NCBI GenBank assembly: GCA_016787085.1
Contig: JAEUVJ010000031.1
Span: 1-64,000 of the forward strand
Direction of reading: 5' to 3'
DNA from: Chitinophagaceae bacterium
Lineage (GTDB): Bacteria; Bacteroidota; Bacteroidia; Chitinophagales; Chitinophagaceae
DNA: 64,000 nucleotides
Shown: piece after piece, positions 44,149 to 55,201 of the stretch
How positions within the stretch are numbered: position 1 is the stretch's first letter
Layout: every line of letters starts with the position of its first letter
Made by a program: the position numbers and the translations under genes
Notes under the pieces: generated by a model
Told to the model about the DNA's origin: nothing
Databases searched by the model: none
What the model saw: only the letters and a program-made list of their open reading frames with translations

Positions 44149-45702
44149 CTTACTCTGCATCTTTATCACCGGCACAATCATCTCCTCCAGGCTTACCCCT
44201 CCATGCTGGAATGTATTGCGGTAATAGTTGGCATAATAATTATAATTGTTGGGATAACAGAGAAAGCCATCTTCCTTTGCAAATATGAACGATGAGTTGA
44301 TGGTCGGTACCGGGAGTCCTGCTTCCTTAGGATCCCGGAATGCCAGCACTTCTTTGGGCTCATAATTCAGGTTGCGGCCGTGTTTGTAACGAAGATTCGT
44401 CGTTGTTTGCTTGTCGCCCACTACTTTGTAAGGTGTCTTGACTCTTACACTGCCATGATCGGTGGCCAGTACGATCTTGATATTCTTGTCAGCAATTTTC
44501 TTCAATGCCTGGTGAAGCGGTGAATGCTCGAACCAGGATGTAGTGATGCTCCGGTAACTCATTTCATCACCCGCCAGCTCCTTCAGCACTTCCATTTCTG
44601 TACGGGCATGGCTGAGCATATCTACAAAATTATACACGATCACATTCAGGTCATTGTTCAGCAGGTTGTGTATATTGTTGAACATATCTATACCCGCCTG
44701 GTTATTCACTACTTTGGTGTACGACACCTTCAGATCGCTGCGGCCAAGTCGCTTTAACTGCGACCGGAAGAACTCCTCTTCATGCAAATTCTTACCTCCT
44801 TCTTCTTCATCATTCTTCCACTGGTTGGGGAATTGCTTTTCGATCTCTGCGGGCAACAACCCCGCAAAAATGGCATTGCGGGCATATTGTGTAGCAGTAG
44901 GCAAAATGCTATAGAAACTATCTTCTTCCAGTATGCGGAAACTCTCAGTAAAGATCGGCTGTATCGCTTTCCACTGATCAAACCGAAGATTATCTATCAA
45001 TATGAAGAAAAGCGGGGTGCCTTTCTCTGCATGAGGCAGTACTTTAAACTTGAAAAGATTGTGTGACATCACCGGCCCATCGGTACTCTTAGGGTTTACC
45101 CATGATGCATAATTCCGGGAAACAAATTTGAAGAACTCTGTATTGGCTTCGCTTTTCTGGCTTTGCAGCACTTCCTGCATTTCCGGGCTGTCGCTCTTTT
45201 GCATCTCGAGCTCCCAGTACACAAGCTTCTTGTAAATATCCATCCACTCGTTATAGTCGGGATTACTGTTCAGGGCCATGAAAAGATTACGGAACTGCTG
45301 CTGATAGGCGGTCGTCGTTTTTTCTGCTACCAGTCTCTTATTATCAATGATCTTTTTCAGGCTGAGCCATACCTGGTTAGGGTTAACAGGTTTTATCAAA
45401 TAATCGCTGATCTGCGAGCCGATAGCTTCGTCCATCAGGTTCTCGGTCTCGTTCTTTGTGATCAGCACAACCGGTAATGACTGGTTCACTTCTTTGATCT
45501 TTGCGAGGGTTTCCAGCCCCGTGATGCCCGGCATGGATTCATCAATCAATACCACATCCACCGGGTTATCTTTTACAAAATCAATCGCATCAAACCCATT
45601 GGTAAAAGTTTGTACTTCGTAACCCTTGTTCTCCAAAAACATTTTTTGTGACTGCAGGCTTTCTATTTCATCGTCCACCCAGATGATCTTTGCTATGGCC
45701 AT
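44146..45702 (-). CDS. porX: PorX: response regulator with PglZ domain, T9SS regulator
   Basis: A 518-aa two-part protein. The receiver domain (1-125) has D10/D11 (WVDDE) and phospho-acceptor D54 in VLIDESMPG. A helical linker follows, then a PglZ/alkaline-phosphatase-fold domain (about 200-515) with FILIDNLRFDQWK near 230, ILPTATQYARNAIFAG near 275 and TDHGSVRV near 415. These hold the metal-binding Asp, Thr and His residues. In Porphyromonas and Flavobacterium PorX controls type IX secretion together with PorY; the PorY kinase is not in the window. Two T9SS cargo proteins are encoded 8-15 kb away. It is divergent from the HD hydrolase gene. Confidence 0.93.
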   Translation of the reverse strand: MAIAKIIWVDDEIESLQSQKMFLENKGYEVQTFTNGFDAIDFVKDNPVDVVLIDESMPGITGLETLAKIKEVNQSLPVVLITKNETENLMDEAIGSQISDYLIKPVNPNQVWLSLKKIIDNKRLVAEKTTTAYQQQFRNLFMALNSNPDYNEWMDIYKKLVYWELEMQKSDSPEMQEVLQSQKSEANTEFFKFVSRNYASWVNPKSTDGPVMSHNLFKFKVLPHAEKGTPLFFILIDNLRFDQWKAIQPIFTESFRILEEDSFYSILPTATQYARNAIFAGLLPAEIEKQFPNQWKNDEEEGGKNLHEEEFFRSQLKRLGRSDLKVSYTKVVNNQAGIDMFNNIHNLLNNDLNVIVYNFVDMLSHARTEMEVLKELAGDEMSYRSITTSWFEHSPLHQALKKIADKNIKIVLATDHGSVRVKTPYKVVGDKQTTTNLRYKHGRNLNYEPKEVLAFRDPKEAGLPVPTINSSFIFAKEDGFLCYPNNYNYYANYYRNTFQHGGVSLEEMIVPVIKMQSK

Positions 45703-45803
45703 TCTGTTTACATTTAAATTGTCAGGTTGAATATTGGTTTCCTCTTTTTATCGCTGTTCTCTTTCCCGGATTGGTAAATTTAGCTTTTTAAACCTGCCCT
45801 TTG

Positions 45804-45811
45804 TACATTTG
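45804..45811 (+). promoter_or_regulatory. Candidate -7 box (TACATTTG) of the HD hydrolase gene
   Basis: This exact TAnnTTTG match lies 28 bases before the ATG at 45840, in the divergent gap to porX. A TTG occurs further upstream, but not at the usual 19-20-base spacing. Confidence 0.4.
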
Positions 45812-45839
45812 CGGCCTTCCCTTTAACAAAAAGTCAACA

Positions 45840-47054
45840 ATGAACGTTGTCCGCAAGATCATCAACGACCCTGTCTATGGTTTTATTACCATTGACCACC
45901 CGCTGATCCTGCAGATAATTTCCCATCCCTGGTACCAGCGCTTACGCAATATCCACCAGATGGCTTTCGCTCATCTTGTTTATCCCGGCGCCATGCATTC
46001 CAGGCTTCATCATTCATTAGGCGCCTATCACCTGATGAGTAATGCGATCAGCGAACTTAAAAGTAAAGGAATTGATATCACAGCAGACGAAGAACTCGGA
46101 GCAAAGATCGCCATCCTGCTGCATGATGTCGGGCATGGCCCCTTCTCCCATGCGCTGGAAAATGAACTGATACCCGGCGTTCACCATGAGATGATCTCTT
46201 TACTGATCATCCGGAAAATGAATGAAGAGTTTGATGGCCGCCTGCAAACAGCTATTGAGATCTTTACCAATAATTACCCCAAACGTTTTCTTCACCAGCT
46301 TGTTTCGGGTCAACTGGATGTGGACCGGATGGATTATCTGAATCGTGATAGTTTTTTTACCGGTGTATCTGAAGGAGTGATAGGATATGACCGCATCATC
46401 AAAATGCTCATGGTAAAAGATGGCGACCTGGTAGTGGAAGAGAAAGCGATCTATTCGATAGAAAAATTTTTGGTCAGCCGCCGGCTGATGTACTGGCAGG
46501 TATACCTCCACAAAACAGTACTGGCAGCAGAAATGATGCTGGTAAAGATCATCCGCCGTGCAAAGGAACTGATCGCCAAAGGAGAAAAACTGGAGGCGGC
46601 ATCAGATGCCTTAAATTTTTTCCTGCACCGGATACATGACCATACAGCCATCGGACAGCATCTTGGCACTTTTTGCCGTTTAGATGATCATGATGTAATG
46701 GCGACGATCAAGAACTGGAGCCTGCACCCTGATAAAATATTGGCCCTGCTTTGTCGTTCTATAGTGGAAAGACGTTTGTATAAAGTAAAACTGCAGGCTG
46801 TTGAAATAGATAAAGAACTTGTTAAAGAAAAAACAAAAGAAGCCAGGGAAAAGCTCGCCATTAATGAGGAAGAAGCAGGCTATTTTGTCTTTACCGGAAT
46901 TGCCAGCAATACTACCTATAACCCGGCGGACGAAAAGATCAATATTTTATTCAAGGACGGAACGATAAAGGATATTTCACAGGTGGACAATGCGCTGATA
47001 CAACAGAACCTCAGCAGCACGGTCAAAAAATATTACATTTGTTATTTAAGATAG
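45840..47054 (+). CDS. HD-domain phosphohydrolase (dNTPase-like)
   Basis: A 404-aa metal-dependent hydrolase. The HD metal motif is complete: HSRLHHSLGAYHLM near residue 53-66, ILLHDVGHGPFSHALE near 96-110 and QLDVDRMDYLNRDSFFTG near 158-175. These match the YdhJ/SAMHD1-type branch that acts on deoxynucleoside triphosphates; the actual substrate is not proven. The frame extends to 45801, but the ATG at 45840 (MNVVRKIINDPVYGFI) matches the family's start. It precedes lpxD by about 80 bases on the same strand, an arrangement common in Bacteroidota. Confidence 0.9.
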   Translation: MNVVRKIINDPVYGFITIDHPLILQIISHPWYQRLRNIHQMAFAHLVYPGAMHSRLHHSLGAYHLMSNAISELKSKGIDITADEELGAKIAILLHDVGHGPFSHALENELIPGVHHEMISLLIIRKMNEEFDGRLQTAIEIFTNNYPKRFLHQLVSGQLDVDRMDYLNRDSFFTGVSEGVIGYDRIIKMLMVKDGDLVVEEKAIYSIEKFLVSRRLMYWQVYLHKTVLAAEMMLVKIIRRAKELIAKGEKLEAASDALNFFLHRIHDHTAIGQHLGTFCRLDDHDVMATIKNWSLHPDKILALLCRSIVERRLYKVKLQAVEIDKELVKEKTKEAREKLAINEEEAGYFVFTGIASNTTYNPADEKINILFKDGTIKDISQVDNALIQQNLSSTVKKYYICYLR

Positions 47055-47137
47055 CCGAGAGCCTTGAGCGATAAAATGCGGCCCTCCGATCAGGGCTTAT
47101 GCCTTTATCCCTTAACTCGAAGCGGAAAGCCTTACAC

Positions 47138-48187
47138 ATGACATTTCTTGCATCCCAGATAGCACTGATCATTAATGGCACAATAGAAGGTGATCCAGGT
47201 GCTGCCGTTGATTCTTTTGGCAAAATAGAAGAAGCCAGTCCGGGCCAGCTTTCTTTCCTGGCAAATCCCAAATACGAAGATTACTTGTATAGTACCCGGG
47301 CTTCTGTTATCATCATTAACCGGGACTTTGTACTGAAGCAACCTGTTTCTGCTACGCTGATAAGGGTAGCTGATGCCTATACAGCTTTTGCGACCCTGCT
47401 CGCCAAATACCAGGAGATCATGCAGCAGCAGCTGACCGGTATACAGGAGCCAATTTATATGGCAAAAACGGCCTCAGTGGGTCAAAATGTTTTTATCGGC
47501 GCTTTTGCCTACCTCGGCGAAAATGTAAAAGTGGGGGATAACACAAAGATCTACCCGAACGTTTTTGTCGGCGACAATGTGACGATTGGTGATAACAGCA
47601 TTATCCATCCCGGTGTAAAACTTTACCACGATTGCCAGGTGGGGAATCATGTCATCATTCATGCCGGCACAGTCATCGGGAGTGATGGGTTTGGTTTTGC
47701 GCCCCAGGCAGACGGAAGTTTCAAGAAAGTTCCGCAGATCGGCAATGTAGTGATAGAAGATCATGTGGAGATCGGCGCCAATGCCACTATTGACAGGGCC
47801 ACCATTGGCTCTACCCTTATAAAATCCGGCGCCAAACTGGATAACCTGATACAGATAGCTCATAATGTAGAAGTCGGCAACAGTACCGTCATCGCTGCAC
47901 AAGCCGGCGTCAGCGGCAGTACCAAGATCGGCAATGGTGTGATGATCGGCGGACAAGCCGGTATCGTAGGCCATATACAAATAGGCGATGGTGCTAAGGT
48001 CAATGCACAAAGCGGCGTAAGCAAATCCCTGGAACCCGGGAAAGCTGTCACCGGCTCACCCGCCTATGATTATACAGCCGCCCTTCGCAGCCAGGCTGTC
48101 AATCGTAAACTTCCTGAACTGGAAAAAAGGATAAAAGAACTGGAAGCACTCATTAAACAACTGATGAGTGAAAGGATCTCCGGCTGA
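47138..48187 (+). CDS. lpxD: UDP-3-O-(3-hydroxyacyl)glucosamine N-acyltransferase
   Basis: A 349-aa lipid A enzyme that adds the N-linked hydroxyacyl chain, third step of the Raetz pathway. The N-terminal uridine-binding part ([19 protein letters not shown]) is followed by about ten hexapeptide turns of a left-handed beta helix ([22 protein letters not shown] pattern), the catalytic His in QIAHNVEVG near residue 242, and a C-terminal helix. The frame opens at 47099, but the ATG at 47138 gives the usual length. It is translated after the HD hydrolase gene. lpxC-fabZ is close by but is separated by a WG-repeat gene on the opposite strand. Confidence 0.96.
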   Translation: MTFLASQIALIINGTIEGDPGAAVDSFGKIEEASPGQLSFLANPKYEDYLYSTRASVIIINRDFVLKQPVSATLIRVADAYTAFATLLAKYQEIMQQQLTGIQEPIYMAKTASVGQNVFIGAFAYLGENVKVGDNTKIYPNVFVGDNVTIGDNSIIHPGVKLYHDCQVGNHVIIHAGTVIGSDGFGFAPQADGSFKKVPQIGNVVIEDHVEIGANATIDRATIGSTLIKSGAKLDNLIQIAHNVEVGNSTVIAAQAGVSGSTKIGNGVMIGGQAGIVGHIQIGDGAKVNAQSGVSKSLEPGKAVTGSPAYDYTAALRSQAVNRKLPELEKRIKELEALIKQLMSERISG

Positions 48188-48200
48188 CGATAACCCCGCT

Positions 48201-48791
48201 TTATTCGTTCTCTTTTACTTTTTTACCTGTCCTGTCAATATAATACATGACACCCCCACTGTCCATTACTCTGGCCACTCCCTGCTCAAATACATCTCCC
48301 ATCACAAACCGATAACCGATCACCAGTTTATTATTGGTGTCAATATACCCCCAGCGCATCTTATTGTTCATCACCGGGGCCACTCCTTCTGAAAAACTGC
48401 GGGCATTGTCGTACTGCAGTGCGATCAGCACCTTGCCGGTTTTATCAATAAAGCCATAGCTGCCATTACTGACTACCGCCATTCCGTCACGGAAACTCAT
48501 AGCATCATCATACTTCAGCGGAACCACCTCTTTACCGGTGCTGTCAATAAATCCCCATTTACCATTGGCTTTTACTGCAGCCATTCCTTCTGAAAAGGTC
48601 AGCGCTTCATCATAGATAAGTGGCACTATCAGCTTACCCTCCTTATTGACATAACCATGTTTATCGCCTTTACCTACAAGACTCAACCCGCAAACACAAT
48701 CATCTACATGATCATATTCTTTTGCCCAGCTCTGGGCAAAACCGTCCTGGAGAAACAGGATACCCAGAAAATAGAAAAGTATTTTTTTCAT
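48201..48791 (-). CDS. Exported WG-repeat protein
   Basis: A 196-aa protein with signal peptide (1-19, ending DGFAQS). Five to six WG repeats follow, each built on a pattern like WGFIDSTGKEVVPLKYDDAMSF (HGYVNKEGKLIVPLIYD, YGFIDKTGKVLIALQYD, WGYIDTNNKLVIGYRF, MYYIDRTGKKVKE). The repeats fold as small beta units of unknown function, probably protein binding. It is a single-gene unit, convergent with lpxD and lying between it and lpxC-fabZ. Confidence 0.9.
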   Translation of the reverse strand: MKKILFYFLGILFLQDGFAQSWAKEYDHVDDCVCGLSLVGKGDKHGYVNKEGKLIVPLIYDEALTFSEGMAAVKANGKWGFIDSTGKEVVPLKYDDAMSFRDGMAVVSNGSYGFIDKTGKVLIALQYDNARSFSEGVAPVMNNKMRWGYIDTNNKLVIGYRFVMGDVFEQGVARVMDSGGVMYYIDRTGKKVKENE

Positions 48792-48969
48792 ACCTAATAG
48801 TTTAGAGTGAAATAATTATCGCCCCGGTGTCAAGGTAGAAGTATTGGCAGGAGCGATCTATGACGCCGGGCAAAGAGGAATATGATTTTCGGCAAATCGG
48901 GGTATGAAGAGCTTCAGCCAACGGTTACCATAGCGGCTCCGCTGTCTCTGCTGCTCTCTGCATAATTCC

Positions 48970-48977
48970 TATATTTG
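48970..48977 (+). promoter_or_regulatory. Candidate -7 box (TATATTTG) of lpxC-fabZ
   Basis: This exact TAnnTTTG match ends five bases before the ATG at 48983. If used, the transcript would begin at or next to the start codon. No -33 TTG is seen at the usual distance. Confidence 0.4.
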
Positions 48978-48982
48978 TCATT

Positions 48983-50428
48983 ATGAATCCTATCATCGAA
49001 AAGAAACCTTCAGGTGGCGATAATCCTTCCGCCCACTTCAACCCTGATAAGCAGCATACATTAAAGTCTGCCGTTAGTGTTTCCGGTACAGGTCTTCATA
49101 CCGGTGTAATGGCCGACCTGATACTAAAACCGGCTAACCCTGGTTTTGGCCTGCAGTTCCAGCGTATTGATCTGCCGGGTCAGCCGGTGATAAAAGCCGA
49201 TTGTGATCTTGTTACAGACGTTAGCCGCGGCACCACGCTGGAGGCAAATGGGGCAAAGGTCAGTACAGTAGAACATGTGCTGGCAGCGCTGGTAGGTATG
49301 GGCGTTGATAATTGCCTCATCGAGATCAATGGACCCGAAATGCCAATCATGGATGGCAGTTCGCAGCCTTTTGTGGAGCTGATAGAAGAAGCAGGTGTTA
49401 TCGAACAGGATGCAGCAAAAGTGTGGTACAGTATTGATGAGAATATCTACCATTATAACGAATCAAAAAGAGCGGAGATGGTAGCCATGCCTGCCATGGA
49501 ATACAATATCACTACGCTGATAGACTTTAATTCGCCGGTATTGGGCACACAGCATGCCGGTTTGAAGCACATCACTGATTTCAAGTCAGAGATAGCGCCC
49601 TGCCGGACCTTTGTTTTCCTGCATGAACTCGAAATGCTCCTCGACAACAACCTGATCAAGGGAGGTGATGTCAACAATGCTATTGTGATCGTTGATAAGC
49701 CTGTGGACGAAAAAGAAACGAAAAGACTGAAAGAAATATTCCGCCGTGATAAAATAGAAGTCAAGAGCGAAGGGTATCTGAACAATATCGAATTACGTTT
49801 TCCAAATGAGCCTGCACGACATAAGTTATTGGATGTAGTAGGCGACCTGGCGCTGATAGGGTATCCTATCAAAGCCAGGATCATTGCCAACCGGCCCGGC
49901 CATAGTACCAATGTTGAGTTTGCCCGGAAGATAAAACAGTACATCAAAAAGAATAAACACACCAAAGGCGTTCCTGTTTATGATCCTACGTTACCGCCTG
50001 TTTATGATTACCAGTTCATTGAAAAAACACTGCCCCACCGCTTCCCTTTTGCCCTTGTGGACAAGATCATTGAGCTGAGCGATACGCAGATAGTAGGAGT
50101 AAAGAATGTAACCTTCAATGAATGGTTCTTCCAGGGTCACTTTCCCGGCAACCCGGTAATGCCCGGGGTATTACAAATAGAAGCACTGGCTCAATGCGGC
50201 GGCATATTGGCCATTAACCTGAGCAGGGATGGAGAATACGACACGTATTTTTTGAAAATAGATAACTGCAAATTCAAACAAATGGTAAGGCCCGGCGACA
50301 CCATGCTGCTGAAGATGGAACTGTCTGCCCCTATCCGCAGGGGTATTTGTGAAATGAAGGGAACCGTATATGTCGGAAATAAAGTAGCGACAGAAGCTGA
50401 TCTGGTAGCCCAGATCGTAAAGCGGTAG
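48983..50428 (+). CDS. Bifunctional LpxC deacetylase / FabZ hydroxyacyl-ACP dehydratase
   Basis: A 481-aa fusion. The LpxC part (about 20-320) removes the acetyl group from UDP-3-O-acyl-GlcNAc, the committed lipid A step; its zinc and catalytic motifs are TVEHVLAAL near 95, HKLLDVVGDLALIGYP near 278-293 and RPGHSTNVEFAR near 305. The FabZ part (about 338-481) dehydrates 3-hydroxyacyl-ACP; PHRFPFALVDKI, GHFPGNPVMPGVLQIEALAQ (His near 386, Glu in the helix) are present. The fusion couples two enzymes competing for the same hydroxyacyl pool and is characteristic of Bacteroidota. lpxA, which often follows, is absent; gyrB comes next. Confidence 0.96.
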   Translation: MNPIIEKKPSGGDNPSAHFNPDKQHTLKSAVSVSGTGLHTGVMADLILKPANPGFGLQFQRIDLPGQPVIKADCDLVTDVSRGTTLEANGAKVSTVEHVLAALVGMGVDNCLIEINGPEMPIMDGSSQPFVELIEEAGVIEQDAAKVWYSIDENIYHYNESKRAEMVAMPAMEYNITTLIDFNSPVLGTQHAGLKHITDFKSEIAPCRTFVFLHELEMLLDNNLIKGGDVNNAIVIVDKPVDEKETKRLKEIFRRDKIEVKSEGYLNNIELRFPNEPARHKLLDVVGDLALIGYPIKARIIANRPGHSTNVEFARKIKQYIKKNKHTKGVPVYDPTLPPVYDYQFIEKTLPHRFPFALVDKIIELSDTQIVGVKNVTFNEWFFQGHFPGNPVMPGVLQIEALAQCGGILAINLSRDGEYDTYFLKIDNCKFKQMVRPGDTMLLKMELSAPIRRGICEMKGTVYVGNKVATEADLVAQIVKR

Positions 50429-50463
50429 CAGGTAATTTTACCGGGTAAAATGATTCATCGGAA

Positions 50464-50497
50464 GGGTTGAAAAACGGGTATTTTTCAGCCCTTTTTT
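50464..50497 (+). terminator. Rho-independent terminator after lpxC-fabZ
   Basis: The arms GGGTTGAAAAA (50464-50474) and TTTTTCAGCCC (50481-50491) pair with one G-U wobble around a 6-base loop and are followed by six T residues. Confidence 0.8.
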
Positions 50498-50516
50498 AAT
50501 CGCTTTACGGGCATAA

Positions 50517-52601
<2,085 letters not shown>

Positions 52602-52666
52602 GCCTTTTTCAACCCTACGTGGAAAACTTGGGTCGCAAAGCATAAAAAACTAAAAATTAAGGAATT

Positions 52667-52690
52667 AGCCCCGGGAAGCCGGGGCTTTTC
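52667..52690 (+). terminator. Rho-independent terminator after gyrB
   Basis: The arms AGCCCCGG (52667-52674) and CCGGGGCT (52679-52686) pair perfectly around a GAAG loop and are followed by TTTTCTTT. Confidence 0.85.
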
Positions 52691-52770
52691 TTTAGCCAAA
52701 GGCTCCATGTAAACGGCCAGACTTTCTAAAATGCTTAATTTCAGGCATTAATCATCAAAACCTAATACCC

Positions 52771-52974
52771 ATGTCTGAAGTAACATTAACCGCCTACAAC
52801 GTAAAAACAAAGGAAAAAGGTGTCGCTATCCAGGATGCTGTTATAACCAAAACCGCCAAAGGCGCCTACATGGCCCAGGGTCATGATGGCAAAGGAAATA
52901 AATTGACTACTTTACTGAACGGTGAAAAAGCACTGGCCGCTATTAAGGCCGGTATAGCCAAGCAAGGCTGGTAA
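52771..52974 (+). CDS. Small conserved-looking protein of unknown function
   Basis: A 67-aa soluble protein with no signal peptide or Cys. It has a beta-rich start (EVTLTAYNVKTKEKGVAIQDAVITKT), a Gly-rich turn (AQGHDGKGNKL) and a helical C-terminus (GEKALAAIKAGIAKQGW). The composition is normal for the genome and the frame is free-standing between a terminator and the lectin gene, so it is likely real. I recognise no family. Confidence 0.6.
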   Translation: MSEVTLTAYNVKTKEKGVAIQDAVITKTAKGAYMAQGHDGKGNKLTTLLNGEKALAAIKAGIAKQGW

Positions 52975-52997
52975 GCTCTTTCACTTTAGGTTTTCGG

Positions 52998-53076
52998 GGA
53001 CACATGAGTTAAACAAGGCAACAGCGCCTGTTGCCTGTTCTGTCTAAAAAAACAGGTATGTTCAACTCATGTGTCC
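52998..53076 (+). repeat. Nested inverted repeat over the start of the lectin/PKD gene
   Basis: The outer arms are 52998-53014 and 53060-53076 (16 of 17 positions complementary; core GGACACATGAGTT with AACTCATGTGTCC). The inner arms AGGCAACAG (53016-53024) and CTGTTGCCT (53028-53036) form a second hairpin with loop CGC. The start codon at 53058-53060 sits at the edge of the right outer arm, so codons 1-6 would be base-paired in the mRNA. Confidence 0.6.
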
Positions 53077-55130
53077 TCTTCTTTATTGTAGTAAGTTTTG
53101 CGTTCTCTTCCGTTTTGAAGGGGCAAAACAATGCGGCTTTTACAAAAAACGGCAACAACATTGTAGAGGCCAGTTGCTCAGAAGTAAGTTTCAGGGGTGG
53201 CACCTCTTTCTATCTTAATACTACCACGGTTAATTCTTACGGCTCAGCCTGGTACCATAAAACTCTCGATCTCACTCAGCCTTTTGACTTAGGATTCTAT
53301 ATTATCATTAATAATCTTACCAGCACCGGCTTCCAGGATATTATTGAAGGAGTAAGTTTTACCATGCAAACACAGGGCACAAACGTGATCGGCGCCCCGG
53401 AAGCAGGTATGGGGTTTGGCGGTATCCAGCCATCTGTTTCGGTAAGCCTGGACATGAAACATAACCTGGGTGAGTATGACCCGGACTATCCTCACCTGGC
53501 CATACAATCCAATGGCATTACAGATCATTCCTCAGCACAGAACCTTAGTGCCCCGGTCAATATATCGCCTTATATAAAGAACCTGGCACCACCCACAGCT
53601 CCCGAACCCCTGATCATGTTGCAGGTATTCTGCAAAATACTATGGGATCCCACCACCAGGACGCTTACCGTACTTTTTGACGGAACACCGATGGTCAGCA
53701 TTACAAAAGACTTGGTAGCCACTGTTTTTAATGGAAACCCTATTGTACACTGGGGCTTTACCTGTTCGCAGGACTATTTTGTTGCGGCCCCTCCCGGCGA
53801 TCCTGCCCCTTCTATCCGCACACCCTTTGTTCGTTTTTATTTTGGCAAGATCACCCCGGATTTCATTTCAAATCCCAGACTGGATACCTGTTACACTACT
53901 CCTGTCCTGTTTCGTGATAACTCGATCTACGATCAAAATGATGTGACCAACAGCATTAACCTGGCCCGTTGGTACTGGGAATTTGGCAATGGTATCACCT
54001 CTACGCTGCAGAACCCACTACCTCAACATTATCCCGGTCCCGGGGCATACACATTACGGTATACTGTGACCAACCAGATCGGGTGTACCGTAGATACATT
54101 GGTACGAAAGATCAAATTAGGTTCAAAACCACAACCAGACTTCTCAGTAACCGGCACCTGCGAAGGAGTTCCTTCATTGTTTTCTGACAAAACCACTGTA
54201 GCAACAGGTGAGCCCACGTTCTGGAACTGGACATTTGCCAACGCCACACCTGCTGCCAGCACCGAACAACATCCTGCTGTCATTTTCGACCAACCGGGTA
54301 TGCATGATGTAAGTCTTGTAGTAACATCTGAGATGCGTTGCGTCTCCGACAGGATAACGAGAACAGTAGAGATAAAAGAACAACCGCAAATAAATTTCAG
54401 TTATATAAAAGACTGTTTCAGGAATATTGTATTCAACAGTTCTGTCATCAACAATGCAACGATAGACCGATGGCATTGGTCCTTTGGCGATGGAACCGGG
54501 TCATCACTGGCCGCACCCGGCCACTTCTATGCTGCTGATGATACCTTCGCTGTGTCATTAACAGCTGTTTCAGCCAATGGCTGCCGCTCAGATACGAACA
54601 CACAGCTTATCCCTGTAAAAAAGATCATTGCGTTTGCCGGCAACGATACCATCGTGGCTGCAGGTCAACCCCTGTGGCTGCACGCAAAAGTGAGCAGCAG
54701 TCATGTATCCTGGTCTCCTCCCGATTTTCTCAGCAGCAATGATATACCAGACCCCATAGCCACTTTACAGCATGACCAAACCTATTACCTGACAGTGATC
54801 AATGAGGATGGGTGCACTATGAAAGACACGATCAGTATCGTTGTTTTTGCCGGACCTGATATTTACGTTCCATCTGCCTTTACGCCCAATGGCGACGGGA
54901 AAAATGATGTATTGAAAGCAGTCATTCCCGGGATAAGAACATTGCATGAATTTGCAATATTTAACAGATGGGGGCAAAAAGTGTTTGGCACCCAAAATCC
55001 ATCATTAGGGTGGAATGGCCAACTGAAAGGAAAACCTGCAGAGCCGGGTGTATATGTATGGCAAGTTCAGATAACTGACTTCAGGGGAGTAACCCGTTAT
55101 AAAAAAGGGACAGTCACATTAATAAGATAA
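53058..55130 (+). CDS. Secreted L-type-lectin/PKD protein with T9SS type B (CHU_C) sorting domain
   Basis: A 690-aa surface or secreted protein. After a signal peptide (about 1-22) comes a legume-lectin-like beta sandwich (about 25-270; FQDIIEGVSFTMQTQG, PSVSVSLDMKHNLGEYDPD, TLTVLFDGTPMVSI). Three PKD domains follow (YWEFGNGITS, FWNWTFANATP, RWHWSFGDGTGSS), then the C-terminal gliding-motility-associated domain with YVPSAFTPNGDGKNDVLK and FNRWGQKVF near 610-650. That last domain is the type B signal for type IX secretion. It probably binds glycans. A TTG-started frame opens at 53031, but the ATG at 53058 begins the signal peptide. The inverted repeat at its 5' end may control translation. Confidence 0.88.
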   Translation: MFNSCVLFFIVVSFAFSSVLKGQNNAAFTKNGNNIVEASCSEVSFRGGTSFYLNTTTVNSYGSAWYHKTLDLTQPFDLGFYIIINNLTSTGFQDIIEGVSFTMQTQGTNVIGAPEAGMGFGGIQPSVSVSLDMKHNLGEYDPDYPHLAIQSNGITDHSSAQNLSAPVNISPYIKNLAPPTAPEPLIMLQVFCKILWDPTTRTLTVLFDGTPMVSITKDLVATVFNGNPIVHWGFTCSQDYFVAAPPGDPAPSIRTPFVRFYFGKITPDFISNPRLDTCYTTPVLFRDNSIYDQNDVTNSINLARWYWEFGNGITSTLQNPLPQHYPGPGAYTLRYTVTNQIGCTVDTLVRKIKLGSKPQPDFSVTGTCEGVPSLFSDKTTVATGEPTFWNWTFANATPAASTEQHPAVIFDQPGMHDVSLVVTSEMRCVSDRITRTVEIKEQPQINFSYIKDCFRNIVFNSSVINNATIDRWHWSFGDGTGSSLAAPGHFYAADDTFAVSLTAVSANGCRSDTNTQLIPVKKIIAFAGNDTIVAAGQPLWLHAKVSSSHVSWSPPDFLSSNDIPDPIATLQHDQTYYLTVINEDGCTMKDTISIVVFAGPDIYVPSAFTPNGDGKNDVLKAVIPGIRTLHEFAIFNRWGQKVFGTQNPSLGWNGQLKGKPAEPGVYVWQVQITDFRGVTRYKKGTVTLIR

Positions 55131-55146
55131 CATGGGCAGCAATTAA

Positions 55147-55185
55147 AAACCCGGTATCACTTCACCTGATACCGGGTTTCCTTTT
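55147..55185. terminator. Bidirectional terminator between two T9SS cargo genes
   Basis: The arms AAACCCGGTATCA (55147-55159) and TGATACCGGGTTT (55167-55179) pair perfectly around a 7-base loop. CCTTTT follows on the plus strand and a T-rich run on the minus strand. Confidence 0.9.
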
Positions 55186-55201
55186 ATCAAACTTAGTTCG
55201 T

